The notes beneath the pieces were generated by a model. The model was given only the letters and a program-made list of their open reading frames with translations. It made no database searches and was not told the DNA's origin. Below, piece after piece: positions 17,713 through 26,350 of a stretch of 64,000 nt of DNA. The position numbers and the translations under genes are program-made. The DNA is from Chitinophagaceae bacterium (GTDB taxonomy: Bacteria; Bacteroidota; Bacteroidia; Chitinophagales; Chitinophagaceae). Numbering within the stretch: the first letter of the stretch is position 1; each line of letters starts with the position of its first letter. The stretch is taken from NCBI GenBank assembly GCA_016702745.1, contig JADJDJ010000003.1, positions 310,001-374,000 of the forward strand, written 5' to 3'.

Positions 17713-18268
17713 TTAAGATTTTTTACAACAATCTTTTCCGTCATGACCTGGCATACTGCACTTACCATCTTTGCAGCAATCCATTTTTCCTTCTTCTTTC
17801 TTACAGCAGTCTTTGCCATCATGTCCGGCCTTGCCACATTCCATTTTCGCACCGTCTTTTTTGCAGCAATCCTTACCATCATGACCGGCCATTGTGCACT
17901 TACCATCTTTGCAGCATTCCATTTCATCACTTGCTGTGGTTCTTTCGTATTTGCAGCAACCATGCAGTTTATCATATGCTTCATTGGTTGCTTTAAAGCC
18001 AACATTGTCATACCCTACTGCTGCTATTTTTTTCCTGGATCTTTGCGGCATTGGTGGAACTGCTTTTATAAGTAACGGTCAGTTCTTTGCTCTCTGCATT
18101 CCAGCTGGCTTCTTTGGCTCCTGCTTCCTTGGCTGCTTTTTCAATTTTTGTTTTACACATGCCGCAGTTGCCGGATACTTTAAAGGTTTCGGTCTTTGAC
18201 TGGGCAATAATGACAGTACTGAGCAACACAGATACTGCAGCAAGGGAAAATATTTTCAATGTTTTCAT
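17713..18268 (-). CDS. Exported HMA protein with Cys-rich repetitive tail (one frame break)
   Basis: From the ATG at 18268 the protein has a signal peptide, then an HMA domain with NCGMC (cysteines about 35 and 38). The first frame stops early, and removing one base from the T7 run at 18027-18033 restores a single protein of about 184 residues. The C-terminal 80 residues repeat a motif of the form GHDGKDCCKK three times, with related MECCKDGKC and MDCCKDGKC units between, giving many adjacent Cys pairs with Met and His. Such a tail should bind several soft-metal ions, like a metal sponge or a periplasmic metallothionein. It is the first HMA gene of the series after a terminator at 18305-18321. 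Confidence 0.83.
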
Positions 18269-18304
18269 TGTAAATGAGTTTAAGTTGATAAAAAAAAGTA
18301 AACC

Positions 18305-18321
18305 TGCCTCCCGAGGAGGCA
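18305..18321 (-). terminator. Short hairpin with T tract
   Basis: TGCCTCC/GGAGGCA forms a 7-bp stem with a 3-base loop. On the minus strand it is followed by GGTTTAC and eight T residues. It lies between the HYC_CC_PP gene and the HMA gene and fits an intrinsic terminator. Confidence 0.6.
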
Positions 18322-18345
18322 ATGCAATAATTGATCTGACTGGTA

Positions 18346-18709
18346 TCAAATCCGGAAAACCTGAAGCCGCAGATAAGTATCCTGCTCCGATAATAAAGGG
18401 GGAGAATGATTATGAAAATGGCGTTCCGTTTTCAGATTGAAAAGGGAGGCCTCCAGTAAAGAATGTTCGTCTGCAGTAATGGCTTGAGGAGCCTGTAATT
18501 CAAAACTGATACCGGGAACTTTTACCTGATCGTTTACCAGTTTCAGGAAGCGGGTATCATCATGGCAGCAACCGGGATTATCATGCATCTCCATTGAATA
18601 ATTTAACCGACACCAGGCTTTTCATGCAGTAATGGGCATTGATAATAATGCCACTGGTAGCAGCCAGGTAAATAACAAATGATATGAGGGCAACCCCTTT
18701 TTTAATCAC
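18346..18709 (-). CDS. HYC_CC_PP family protein (one frame break)
   Basis: The visible C-terminal frame (82 residues) has GCCHDD and the ending NHSPPLLSEQDTYLRLQVFRI split across its last 21 positions, matching the CC and PP signatures of the HYC_CC_PP family. The missing N-terminus is in another frame: from the GTG at 18709 it reads a hydrophobic signal/TM segment and then INAHYCMKSLVS, giving the HYC signature. One surplus base near 18594-18595 explains the break. Proteins of this family are short, exported and found in Bacteroidota metal-related loci; their function is not established. It is preceded by a strong -7 box and heads the minus-strand HMA series. Confidence 0.75.
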
Positions 18710-18714
18710 AAATA

Positions 18715-18722
18715 CAAAGATA
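18715..18722 (-). promoter_or_regulatory. -7 box (TATCTTTG) of the HYC_CC_PP gene
   Basis: Minus-strand TATCTTTG is an exact TAnnTTTG match. Only 5 bases separate it from the GTG start at 18709, which predicts a leaderless or nearly leaderless mRNA. Confidence 0.55.
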
Positions 18723-18776
18723 ACAAGTATTCTCAAAGAATCATATGAGGGAACTCAACCGCCAAAACTTTGATAA

Positions 18777-20830
18777 TCAATTAACAAAGCTCCACCAGAC
18801 CCCCAAACGAATCTGTAGCCCTGGCAGGGCATAACCCGGTGCCACCAGGTTATTATTGGTAAACCCAAATCCCCGTTGCTCATTTTACGGGCTGTATTCA
18901 GGTTTTCGGCACGGATAAATGCTTTGAAGGGGCGGATGCGGAAATGCAGGTAAGCGGATATATCAGGAAGGCTATTGCTGATGGTGGTTTGATCCTGGTA
19001 GTAAAACTGTCCTAATACCGGTGAGTAACCATCGGCTTTATATGCTGCCCGGTATTTGATTTCGGTACCAATGGCAATATCCAGGTTTTTGAAACCGAGG
19101 CTGCCTTCATATCCGATCCGGTTCCGGGTATAAATCACGGGCACATTCAAAGCCACATTCCCGATCTTTTGCTGAAACCAGATATCAGCATGCCAGTTCC
19201 ATCGCTTTCCCAGTTTAATAGTTTTGTGCAGGGCGATCTGCAGCAAATTGAAAAGAGAGGTTTCCTGGTTTACTTTATAAAAAGAAGTAAAATAGGTATA
19301 ATTAGTCACGAGGTAATAATGCCCGCTGATCCTTAGTTTGAAAGAAGGCAGGAAATAAGTGGCGAATAAATGGGCATTGTTTTCTTTTTTCAGATTCACA
19401 GCGGTCTTCATCAGGTAGAAACTGCTGCGGCTGTCGAACAGAAAGGATGGCTGCCGGCTGGCATTTTCAAAACCCAGTTGCAGGTACCCCAGTTTTTTTC
19501 CAAGCAGGCGTTGCAAACTGATATGTGCATCAAAATCCCCTGCATTGAATCCGGTGAAAAATAATTTACCGCTGGCGGCGATATCCCATTGCTGGTTTCG
19601 GCTGCGGTTCCGATATTCTGCATGCCCCATGGTATTGAAAAAAGTCTTGCGGCCTGTTGACAATTCCCCCAGAATATTCTGAACCGTCAGTCCTACTTTA
19701 ATAAACTGATTCTGGTTTTTAGCATCCGGAAACTGGGTGATTGAAAAATCATTACTGAGGGTTCTCCATCGTTCAACCAGTAACATCGTGTCCAGTGCAT
19801 TCCCGATGGAAGTATCATAATTCTTCCGGTAATAAAGAGAATCGCCGATATAGTCCTGGTACACATATTTGTTTTGATCCAGTTGCAGGGTATGCTCAAA
19901 ACGCAAACGGGGATAAAACAGAGGTGTTACGGTGGAGTCAGTTACAATGGAATCTTTTTTACCAAGGTCATAATGCTGGCGAAGCAGTACGGTGAACTCA
20001 CTGTACCGGTTACCGGTATTGATCTTGCTGCCAAAAAAGTTGGAGGAAAAAGGATTAGCGCCGCCCAGGTAAGTATTGATATTATACCTTTCCTTGTAAA
20101 TGGGATCGTCCAGTATATCGGTGGTGTCAATGATCCCACCGTTTTCAGCGGCCAGCATTTTATTTCCCAGTAAAACCAGATAATTGGTATAACGGAGATT
20201 TTTTGACTGGAACCTGGAATTGAACAGGTAATTATTATGATTGGTACGCTGGTTCTGAAAAAAGCCGGGTGCATTGATCAGCCGGTATTGAAATGCAAAA
20301 TTCCAGTTCGGTTTGATATTCTGGGTATGCATCACTTCTATGATCTGCTCCACCCTGCTGCCTAAAAAATAATTCAGTTCTGAATAAGGGCGGGTGGTAT
20401 TAAAAAACCGGACTTTATCCAGGGTCCATTTATAGACATCAAAAGCATGAAAGCCCGGGTCAAACCCTGACTGCATCACAGGTGAAAAAAGTAATGATTT
20501 ACTGGCCAGTCCTGTATTACCGAGATAAATATGTGTTCCGGGAACGGGATAGCGGCGGGTAAAATCACTGACCGATGAATCCAGTTTGTAAGTACCGGTG
20601 GAATCGAGGTAACGAAAATAGATGGTGATCGAATCTTCATGTTTATCCCGCCGGCGCAAGCTGTCCGTGCTGCTGCCACCGGTCATGGATCGGATCCCAC
20701 CGCCAAGCCTTTGCATTCTTGAACCGATATTACCAATAGTGGGCTCCTGGGCTTCCAGTTCTCCTGCCAAAAATAACAGGCAGATTACCGTCAGATATTT
20801 TAAATGATAGCGCAGAATGATTCTTTTAAT
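18777..20830 (-). CDS. Putative porin family outer-membrane protein (one frame break)
   Basis: The reconstructed length is about 684 residues. The long frame can start at TTG 20770, but in-frame sequence upstream encodes a signal peptide (ILRYHLKYLTVICLLFLAG) that needs the rare start ATT at 20830. The body matches the Bacteroidota 'putative porin' family: an N-terminal disordered part, FTRRYPVPGTHIYLGNTG, and a long barrel with RLINAPGFFQNQ. Near the C-terminus one missing G (C4 run at 18871-18874) shifts the frame. The corrected end NNNLVAPGYALPGLQIRLG, then VWWSFVN, is typical of the family and stops at 18777. Function is presumed outer-membrane diffusion. A consensus -7 box precedes it. 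Confidence 0.78.
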
Positions 20831-20852
20831 ACAAATGGTTTCTTATTGTCGG

Positions 20853-20860
20853 CAAAGGTA
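20853..20860 (-). promoter_or_regulatory. -7 box (TACCTTTG) of the porin gene
   Basis: Minus-strand TACCTTTG matches the consensus exactly and lies 22 bases before the ATT at 20830. This spacing supports initiation near 20830 rather than at the TTG 60 bases further on. Confidence 0.55.
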
Positions 20861-20930
20861 GGGTCTGGGGGCAAAAGAAGTCGTTAAATGCTGTAGCAGA
20901 ACCTGTGTAAGCAGAAGACTTACCATTATA

Positions 20931-21734
20931 TTAATAACTATAACGGTAAAAATCACAGTTCTCTTCATCGCACAATAATTTTTTATACAGGGGATGTTTC
21001 AACAGTGCTGTATAATCCATCCACTGTCCGTTCAGTTTGATTTTCCGGTAAATCAGCCGGACTCCCTGGCTGTAATCCACCCACCAGTTAACATGTCCGG
21101 TATACAATGGCTGGATGGGTTTTCCATCGGGCTGGTGCCAGCCATAGATGGCGACTCTGTTGGGTCTTTTGTCCCTGGATATTGAAGCACTGATGACCAG
21201 GTCTTTTTTGATGCCTGCAATCAGTCCTTTCCTTCCCTTTCGCTGCCCTTCAATGATCAGGTGATGCTGCCACATGGTGGGGGTACTGTCGCGAAAAGCA
21301 TACATCGGTACCGGGGCCAATTTCACAGCAGCTGCCCGGTAAATATCATCCACCAGTTTGCGGGTGGGTAAAAAACATCCAAGGCTGTCGGCAATTCTTT
21401 GTGCAGCCATGGGGCTGATATTGATCCGGGCCCAGTCGGTATTGGTTCCCAGGGAGAGGTAATCCGGTGCCGTATAAAAAACCGCCCGGATGGTTTTACC
21501 TGAAAGGGAGTCCGTCATGGATATTTTTACCGGACGAAACCGTTTCAGAAAAGCGGGTATATTTCCCTTCAATAGTTCAGTTACCACCAGGGAGTCCCTG
21601 GACTGCCAGCCCATCGCAGCGGCCTGCCGGTAAAAAGCGGATCCAACGAGATCAGATTGTCGGGAAGGCCAGTGCAAACGGGGAGCAACCCCACAAGACC
21701 CCAGCAGGAAGGCAAAGAGGAGCAGTCGGTACAT
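20931..21734 (-). CDS. Lipoprotein of unknown function
   Basis: From ATG 21734 the protein has 267 residues and begins MYRLLLFAFLLGSCGVAP, a lipoprotein signal with lipobox LGSC. The longer reading to 21785 adds 17 residues in front of the signal and is unlikely. The body is a mixed alpha/beta domain with the segments TDWARINISP, HHLIIEGQRKGRKG and GHVNWWVDYSQGVRLIYRKI, and two cysteines near the end (CDEENC). I do not recognise the family. It is divergent from sucC and faces the porin gene downstream. Confidence 0.72.
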   Translation of the reverse strand: MYRLLLFAFLLGSCGVAPRLHWPSRQSDLVGSAFYRQAAAMGWQSRDSLVVTELLKGNIPAFLKRFRPVKISMTDSLSGKTIRAVFYTAPDYLSLGTNTDWARINISPMAAQRIADSLGCFLPTRKLVDDIYRAAAVKLAPVPMYAFRDSTPTMWQHHLIIEGQRKGRKGLIAGIKKDLVISASISRDKRPNRVAIYGWHQPDGKPIQPLYTGHVNWWVDYSQGVRLIYRKIKLNGQWMDYTALLKHPLYKKLLCDEENCDFYRYSY

Positions 21735-21797
21735 AGCTGTAAGGTACAGTATCTGCAAAAAATCTCCCGGGCCCTTAGCAATCACGGCTGCCTTCCT

Positions 21798-21805
21798 TAT
21801 CTTCG
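21798..21805 (+). promoter_or_regulatory. -7 box (TATCTTCG) of sucC
   Basis: TATCTTCG differs from TAnnTTTG at one position and lies 17 bases before the sucC ATG, a normal leader length for this phylum. Confidence 0.45.
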
Positions 21806-21822
21806 CGACAAATTTTTACAAG

Positions 21823-23034
21823 ATGAATCTCCATGAATACCAGGCCAAGGAATTGTTGAAAAAATACAATGTACCTGTACAGGAAGGGTATGCCTGTTCT
21901 ACTGTTCAGGAAGCGGAAGATGCTTATCGTCAGATCAAGACCCAGACCGGCAGCAAGTTTGCCGTGGTGAAAGCACAGATCCATGCAGGTGGCCGTGGTA
22001 AGGGTGCTATTAAGGAGAATGGGATTAATGGTGTAAAAGTGGCCAAGTCACTGGAGGATATCCAGGAATTTTCAAGTAAAATTTTAGGAGGCACCCTGGT
22101 TACTGTTCAAACAGGACCTGCAGGAAAAGTGGTGAATAAAATATATGTGGCTGCGGATATGTATTATGATGGCCCCAGTGAGCGGAAGGAATTTTATCTC
22201 TCCATCCTGCTGGACCGCAGCAAGGGACAGAATGTGATCATGTACAGTACAGAAGGCGGGATGAATATTGAAGATGTAGCGCATGATACACCAGAAAAAA
22301 TCTTTAAAGAGTGGGTACATCCGGCGGGCGGATTACAGCCCTTCCAGGCCAGAAAGATTGCTTTTAACCTGGGATTGAGTGGTGAGGCTTTCAAGAACTG
22401 TACAAAATTTGTGACCAGTATTTATAATGCCTATACCGAGCGGGATTGCTCTATGCTGGAGATTAATCCTTTGTTCAAAGCATCGGATGATAAAATCATT
22501 GCGGTGGATTGCAAAATGAACCTGGATGAAAATGCACTGATGCGTCATGCGGACCTGGCTTCATTGAGAGATGTTACGGAAGAAGATCCTACAGAGGTGG
22601 AAGCCGGACAGTACAATCTGAATTTTGTAAAACTGGATGGTAATGTTGGATGCATGGTTAATGGTGCCGGTTTAGCAATGGCGACCATGGACATGATCAA
22701 ACTGAGTGGTGGTGAGCCGGCCAATTTCCTGGACGTGGGTGGTACAGCCAATGCCCAGACGGTAGAAGCCGGATTCAAAATCATTCTGAAAGACCCTGCG
22801 GTGAAAGCGATCCTGATTAATATTTTTGGAGGTATCGTTCGTTGCGACCGGGTAGCACAGGGGGTGATTGATGCTTATAAAAACATGGGCAATATCAATA
22901 TCCCGATCATTGTGCGTTTACAGGGTACCAATGCTGTTGAAGCCAAGAAACTGATTGATGAAAGCGGCCTTAAGGTGCAATCGGCGATTTTGTTGAGTGA
23001 AGCGGCGGAGCTGGTGAAGAAGGCTGTAGCCTAG
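21823..23034 (+). CDS. sucC: Succinyl-CoA ligase, beta subunit
   Basis: This 403-residue protein is of normal length for the ADP/GDP-forming succinyl-CoA synthetase beta chain. It starts MNLHEYQAKELLKKYNVPVQ. The ATP-grasp fold shows VKAQIHAGGRGK at about 48-59, the metal-binding SMLEINPL, VDCKMNLDENA, and the C-terminal power-helix region NIFGGIVRCDRVAQG. It converts succinyl-CoA to succinate with nucleotide triphosphate formation in the TCA cycle, together with SucD, which is not adjacent here. It appears monocistronic: a -7 box upstream, and a repeat array followed by a strong bidirectional terminator downstream. Confidence 0.96.
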   Translation: MNLHEYQAKELLKKYNVPVQEGYACSTVQEAEDAYRQIKTQTGSKFAVVKAQIHAGGRGKGAIKENGINGVKVAKSLEDIQEFSSKILGGTLVTVQTGPAGKVVNKIYVAADMYYDGPSERKEFYLSILLDRSKGQNVIMYSTEGGMNIEDVAHDTPEKIFKEWVHPAGGLQPFQARKIAFNLGLSGEAFKNCTKFVTSIYNAYTERDCSMLEINPLFKASDDKIIAVDCKMNLDENALMRHADLASLRDVTEEDPTEVEAGQYNLNFVKLDGNVGCMVNGAGLAMATMDMIKLSGGEPANFLDVGGTANAQTVEAGFKIILKDPAVKAILINIFGGIVRCDRVAQGVIDAYKNMGNINIPIIVRLQGTNAVEAKKLIDESGLKVQSAILLSEAAELVKKAVA

Positions 23035-23203
23035 ACAGTCGACAGTTAACAGTCAGCAGTCGACAGTCAGCAGGCAGCAGTCGACGGTGGGTAAACCGGA
23101 GGCGGAAGTTTTAAAAACGAACGCATCCCTTGCCTTTCAACTATTCAACATCTCAACTTCTCAACTTATCAACATCTCAACCTTTCAACATACCAACTTA
23201 AAT
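23035..23203. repeat. Composite intergenic repeat, copy B (inverted relative to A and C)
   Basis: Immediately after sucC come degenerate CAGTCGA/CAGTCAG words (23036-23085). The core follows, with CCGGAGGCGGAAGTTT at 23096-23111 (reverse complement of the core in copy A) and AAAAACGAACG at 23113-23123 (reverse complement of CGTTCGTTTTT in copy C). TCAACTTC/TCAACATC-type words then run to about 23190. The parts are in the same relative order as in copies A and C, on the opposite strand. Confidence 0.82.
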
Positions 23204-23238
23204 AAGAAGCCCCGCTACAGGAAGTAGCGGGGCTTCTT
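23204..23238. terminator. Perfect bidirectional terminator sucC / DUF2911
   Basis: AAGAAGCCCCGCTAC and its exact reverse complement form a 15-bp stem with a 5-base loop (AGGAA), flanked by A- and T-rich sequence on both sides. It sits between convergent genes and should terminate both. Confidence 0.9.
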
Positions 23239-23255
23239 TATTTTACAACAATCAT

Positions 23256-23783
23256 TTATTCACTTACTGTAAAAGATACTGCCAGATTACCCCAATGCAG
23301 GCTGATCATTCCGCTATTCGAAATTGTAAATGTCAGTTGCTCGGTCACATCAGCAGCCGTACTACTACCCTTCACCTGTACCCGGAGTGCATCTTCGGCT
23401 TCTTTGTATCCAAAAGCGCCCCACTGGTTTGATTTGGTATTGAAGATGACGGTCCAGTCGTTCCCGTTCTTAATAGTGAACAGGGCATATTTTCCTTTGG
23501 CAAGGGGTTTGCCTTCTACTTTGATATCTCCGTCTGTTTCGAATACAGTGGCTTCATTGGCACCGGTACGCCATACCTTTCCTTCTTTGGGCTCGAGGTC
23601 CTTTCCGATCTCCCTTCCTTTTACTGAAGGTTGGCTATAGTTAATAGTAATGGTGGTATTTCCGATTTTTCCGGTAGCAGTTGCCGGCGGACTGGGACGT
23701 TTAGACTTGTCATCCTGTGCATGAAGAATAACGGAGCTAAATAGTAAAAAGGCGGTAAAGGCCAATGGAAGGATTTTTTTCAT
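23256..23783 (-). CDS. DUF2911 family exported protein
   Basis: This 175-residue protein has a signal peptide cleaved near ILHAQ. It is followed by the DUF2911 signature segments: INYSQPSVKGREIG, VWRTGANEATVFETDGD, KGKYALFTI, and WGAFGYKEAEDALRV. The family is widespread in Bacteroidota, often as a secreted or periplasmic protein; its biochemical function is unknown. The gene ends 17 bases from the shared terminator and has repeat-rich sequence upstream. Length and frame are normal. Confidence 0.9.
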   Translation of the reverse strand: MKKILPLAFTAFLLFSSVILHAQDDKSKRPSPPATATGKIGNTTITINYSQPSVKGREIGKDLEPKEGKVWRTGANEATVFETDGDIKVEGKPLAKGKYALFTIKNGNDWTVIFNTKSNQWGAFGYKEAEDALRVQVKGSSTAADVTEQLTFTISNSGMISLHWGNLAVSFTVSE

Positions 23784-24246
23784 CTTGATTATGCTTTTAA
23801 TTAAAGGTTTTTATAGTCGCTAAAGCTAACACTTTGAATTGATAAAAGTTTGCCGCTGATGGAATTTGAGGGGGCTAGAGGCTAGTGGGGTGTGGCAAGC
23901 GGGATATTGTTTGCCCGCTGTAGCTTTAGCGAAAGAGGGGGATATTGCTTGTCCGCCGAAGCTCTAGCGAAGGCGTGGTATTAGATATTAGGATATTAAG
24001 ATATTGATACACTACTCATCATTCTTAACTCATAACTAATTTAACGCCACAATCATCAATTCCCGACTAATGACTCCCGACTAATGACTCCCGACTAACG
24101 ACTCCTGACTTCTGACTTCCGGTCTTTCGGTCTTCCGGACTTTCGGACTTTCGGTCTTCCGGTCTTCCGGTCTTCCGGACTTTCTGACTTCCGGACTTTC
24201 ATTATGCAAAACTCCCGAATCCCGCATCCTGTCTCAAAACACTGCT
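23784..24246. repeat. Repeat-rich intergenic region: REP-like hairpins, GATATTA words, 8-base tandem array
   Basis: This 463-base gap holds no gene. At 23875-23900 there are GGCTAGTGG-type words. Two degenerate REP-like hairpins follow at 23912-23940 and 23951-23978 (core TAGCTTTAGCGAA or a variant between C-rich and G-rich arms), with GATATTAG-type words between and after them to 24005. From 24060 to 24205 there is a tandem array of about 8-base units, first CCGACTAATGACTC-like, then CTTTCGGT/CTTCCGGA. The array ends about 40 bases before the MuiA-like start codon. Confidence 0.8.
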
Positions 24247-26127
24247 ATGAGACTATTCTTACTGGCCGGACTGGTCATGCTATTGCAAAACGCCAATGCA
24301 CAATCCAAAAAGACAATTGAGAGCAAGATTGAAAAAGTAACAGTGTTCCTCGAAGGAGCGCAGACAGAACGAACAGCGAAAACCAGCCTGGCGGCCGGCA
24401 AACAGGAATTGATATTTGCCAATATCTCCCCTTCTATTGACAAGCAGAGTATACAGGTAAAAGCAGATGGAAATGTGACGATTCTGTCTGTAATCCACCA
24501 GCAGAATTTTATGAAAGAACAACAAAAGCAGGATGAAATAAAGGAAGCAGAGGCGCTGAAAGAAGCACAGACAGAAAAAATCGCCCTGCAGAAAAATATC
24601 CTCAATGTATATAAACAGGAAGAAACACTCCTGCTAAAAAATCAGCAGATCGGTGGCGCCAATACCGGATTAAAAGCAGCCGATCTGAAAGATGCGGCGG
24701 ATCTGCAAAGGGCCAGACTGACTGAAGTGTACCAGAAGCAAATGGAAACTGACCGGGCAATCAAAAAAATGGAAGCTGAACTGGCTAAAATGAACAAGCA
24801 GTTGCAGGAGCTGAACCAGAAGGCGGATATATCCACCAGCGAAATTCATGTAACCCTAAGCACTAAAGAAGCCGGCAGCAGCCAGTTCAGTATCAGTTAT
24901 ATGGTGAAAAAAGCAGGCTGGTATCCCACCTATGATATCCGGGTAAAAGATATCAGCAGTCCGATTAATATGCAATACAAGGCCAATGTATTCCAGCAAA
25001 GCGGGGAAGACTGGAAAGATATCCGGCTGTTCTTATCAACCGGTAATCCCAATGAAAATGCCAACAAACCATCCCTGGAACCCTGGTACCTGAAATATGT
25101 TTATGCATATCGCCAAACTACAAATACCATTCAGGCTACTTATACACCGGGAACGGTGAGTGGTAAAGTAGTGGATGAAAGAGGAAATCCCGTAGCAGGT
25201 GCCAGTGTCGTACTAAAAGGTACCAGATCAGGAACTACCACCAATGCAGGCGGGATCTTTCAGATTAATGTACCGGCAGGAGCCAACTCAATTGTGATCA
25301 GTTCAGTAGGTATGCAAACAACAGAAGTGCCTGCATCTGTAAACGGATTGGCCAATATCACATTACAGCAAAATCTGCAAAGCCTGGAAGAAGTAGTGGT
25401 GACAGCATATGGCATTGCCAGCGACAGAGAAACATATACAGATATCGAGCGATCTGAGAATAACCGTAACAAACAGCGAAAATCAGAAACAGCATTAACC
25501 ACTACTATCAGCTATCAGCCCACCACTACCGTTTATGAAATCAAAGAACCTTATACGATACTGAATGATGGTAAAACCTATATGGCTGAAATTGACGGCT
25601 ATGAACTGAATGCAGGTTATGAATATTACACAGCTCCCAAGATGTCTGAATCAGCTTATCTCACTGCAAAAATCACCAACTGGCAGGAACTGAACCTGCT
25701 CCCTGGTGAAGCCAATCTTTTCTTTGAAGGTACATTCCTGGGTAAATCATTGCTGGATGTAGCCAAAGCGGGCGACACACTTAGTTTATCATTGGGAAAA
25801 GACAAAGGCGTGGTGGTAAAGAGGACCCTGATGAAAGAATATAGCAGCAAGCGGTTTATTGGCAGCAACCGCACGGATACCCGGCAATATGAAATCACGA
25901 TTCGTAACAACAAGCAGTTGCCGATCAATATCATTGTAGAAGATCAGTTTCCGATCAGTACGCAAAAAGAAATAGAAGTGCAGGACCGGAAATATGAAGG
26001 AGCCAAACTGGATGAGGTTACACAGCAAATTACCTGGCAGCAAACCGTGGATGCAAAAAAAGAAACGAAACTTTCATTCAGGTATGAAGTGAAATATCCG
26101 AAGGAGAAAACTTTGCAGTTGAATTGA
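24247..26127 (+). CDS. MuiA-like DUF4140/DUF4139 protein with inserted CarboxypepD-like domain
   Basis: This 626-residue exported protein has a signal peptide (MRLFLLAGLVMLLQNANAQ), a DUF4140-type N-terminal domain (VFLEGAQTERTAKTSLAAG), a long coiled coil at about 95-200, and a DUF4139 region beginning ISYMVKKAGWYPTYDIRV. That region is interrupted at about 300-390 by a CarboxypepD-regulatory-like Ig domain (TVSGKVVDERGNPVAGASV) ending SLEEVVVTAYG, the linker typical of SusC-type receptors. The DUF4139 part then resumes to the end. The family name derives from mucoidy inhibitor A; the mechanism is unknown. The tandem array upstream replaces a recognisable promoter. Confidence 0.85.
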   Translation: MRLFLLAGLVMLLQNANAQSKKTIESKIEKVTVFLEGAQTERTAKTSLAAGKQELIFANISPSIDKQSIQVKADGNVTILSVIHQQNFMKEQQKQDEIKEAEALKEAQTEKIALQKNILNVYKQEETLLLKNQQIGGANTGLKAADLKDAADLQRARLTEVYQKQMETDRAIKKMEAELAKMNKQLQELNQKADISTSEIHVTLSTKEAGSSQFSISYMVKKAGWYPTYDIRVKDISSPINMQYKANVFQQSGEDWKDIRLFLSTGNPNENANKPSLEPWYLKYVYAYRQTTNTIQATYTPGTVSGKVVDERGNPVAGASVVLKGTRSGTTTNAGGIFQINVPAGANSIVISSVGMQTTEVPASVNGLANITLQQNLQSLEEVVVTAYGIASDRETYTDIERSENNRNKQRKSETALTTTISYQPTTTVYEIKEPYTILNDGKTYMAEIDGYELNAGYEYYTAPKMSESAYLTAKITNWQELNLLPGEANLFFEGTFLGKSLLDVAKAGDTLSLSLGKDKGVVVKRTLMKEYSSKRFIGSNRTDTRQYEITIRNNKQLPINIIVEDQFPISTQKEIEVQDRKYEGAKLDEVTQQITWQQTVDAKKETKLSFRYEVKYPKEKTLQLN

Positions 26128-26338
26128 TGCTAGGCGAGTGGCTAGTGGCGAGTGGCTAGTGAGGTTCGGCGAGTGGGGGTTGGTTAATAGGGTTGAGGAG
26201 TTGAGGGGTTGAGGGGTTGAGGGGTTTTAGACACCCGATCCGTTCGTTTTTATAACTTCCGTCCTCTGTTTAAACGACTATCGACTATCGACTATCGACT
26301 CATGACTCTCGACTGATGACTGTCGACTGAAGACTGAT
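26128..26338. repeat. Composite intergenic repeat, copy C, with GGCGAGTGGCTAGTG words
   Basis: The region begins with GGCGAGTGGCTAGTG-type words (26132-26180), reverse complements of those downstream of the next gene. GTTGAGGG words follow at 26191-26228. The core has CGTTCGTTTTT at 26241-26251, AACTTCCGTCCTCTG at 26254-26268 and TTTAAACGAC at 26269-26278. CGACTAT/CGACTG tandem words then run to 26335, reaching the promoter of the GNAT gene. Confidence 0.82.
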
Positions 26339-26346
26339 TATCTTTA
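26339..26346 (+). promoter_or_regulatory. -7 box (TATCTTTA) of the GNAT gene
   Basis: TATCTTTA, one base from consensus, ends 4 bases before the ATG at 26351. Any -33 element would lie inside the CGACTG tandem array, so changes in repeat number could alter the promoter. Predicted transcript is leaderless or nearly so. Confidence 0.45.
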
Positions 26347-26350
26347 CACC

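Noticed and set aside
24060..24205. CRISPR-like tandem repeat array
   Set aside because: Units are about 8 bases, degenerate and contiguous, with no 25-40 base repeats or unique spacers and no cas genes nearby.
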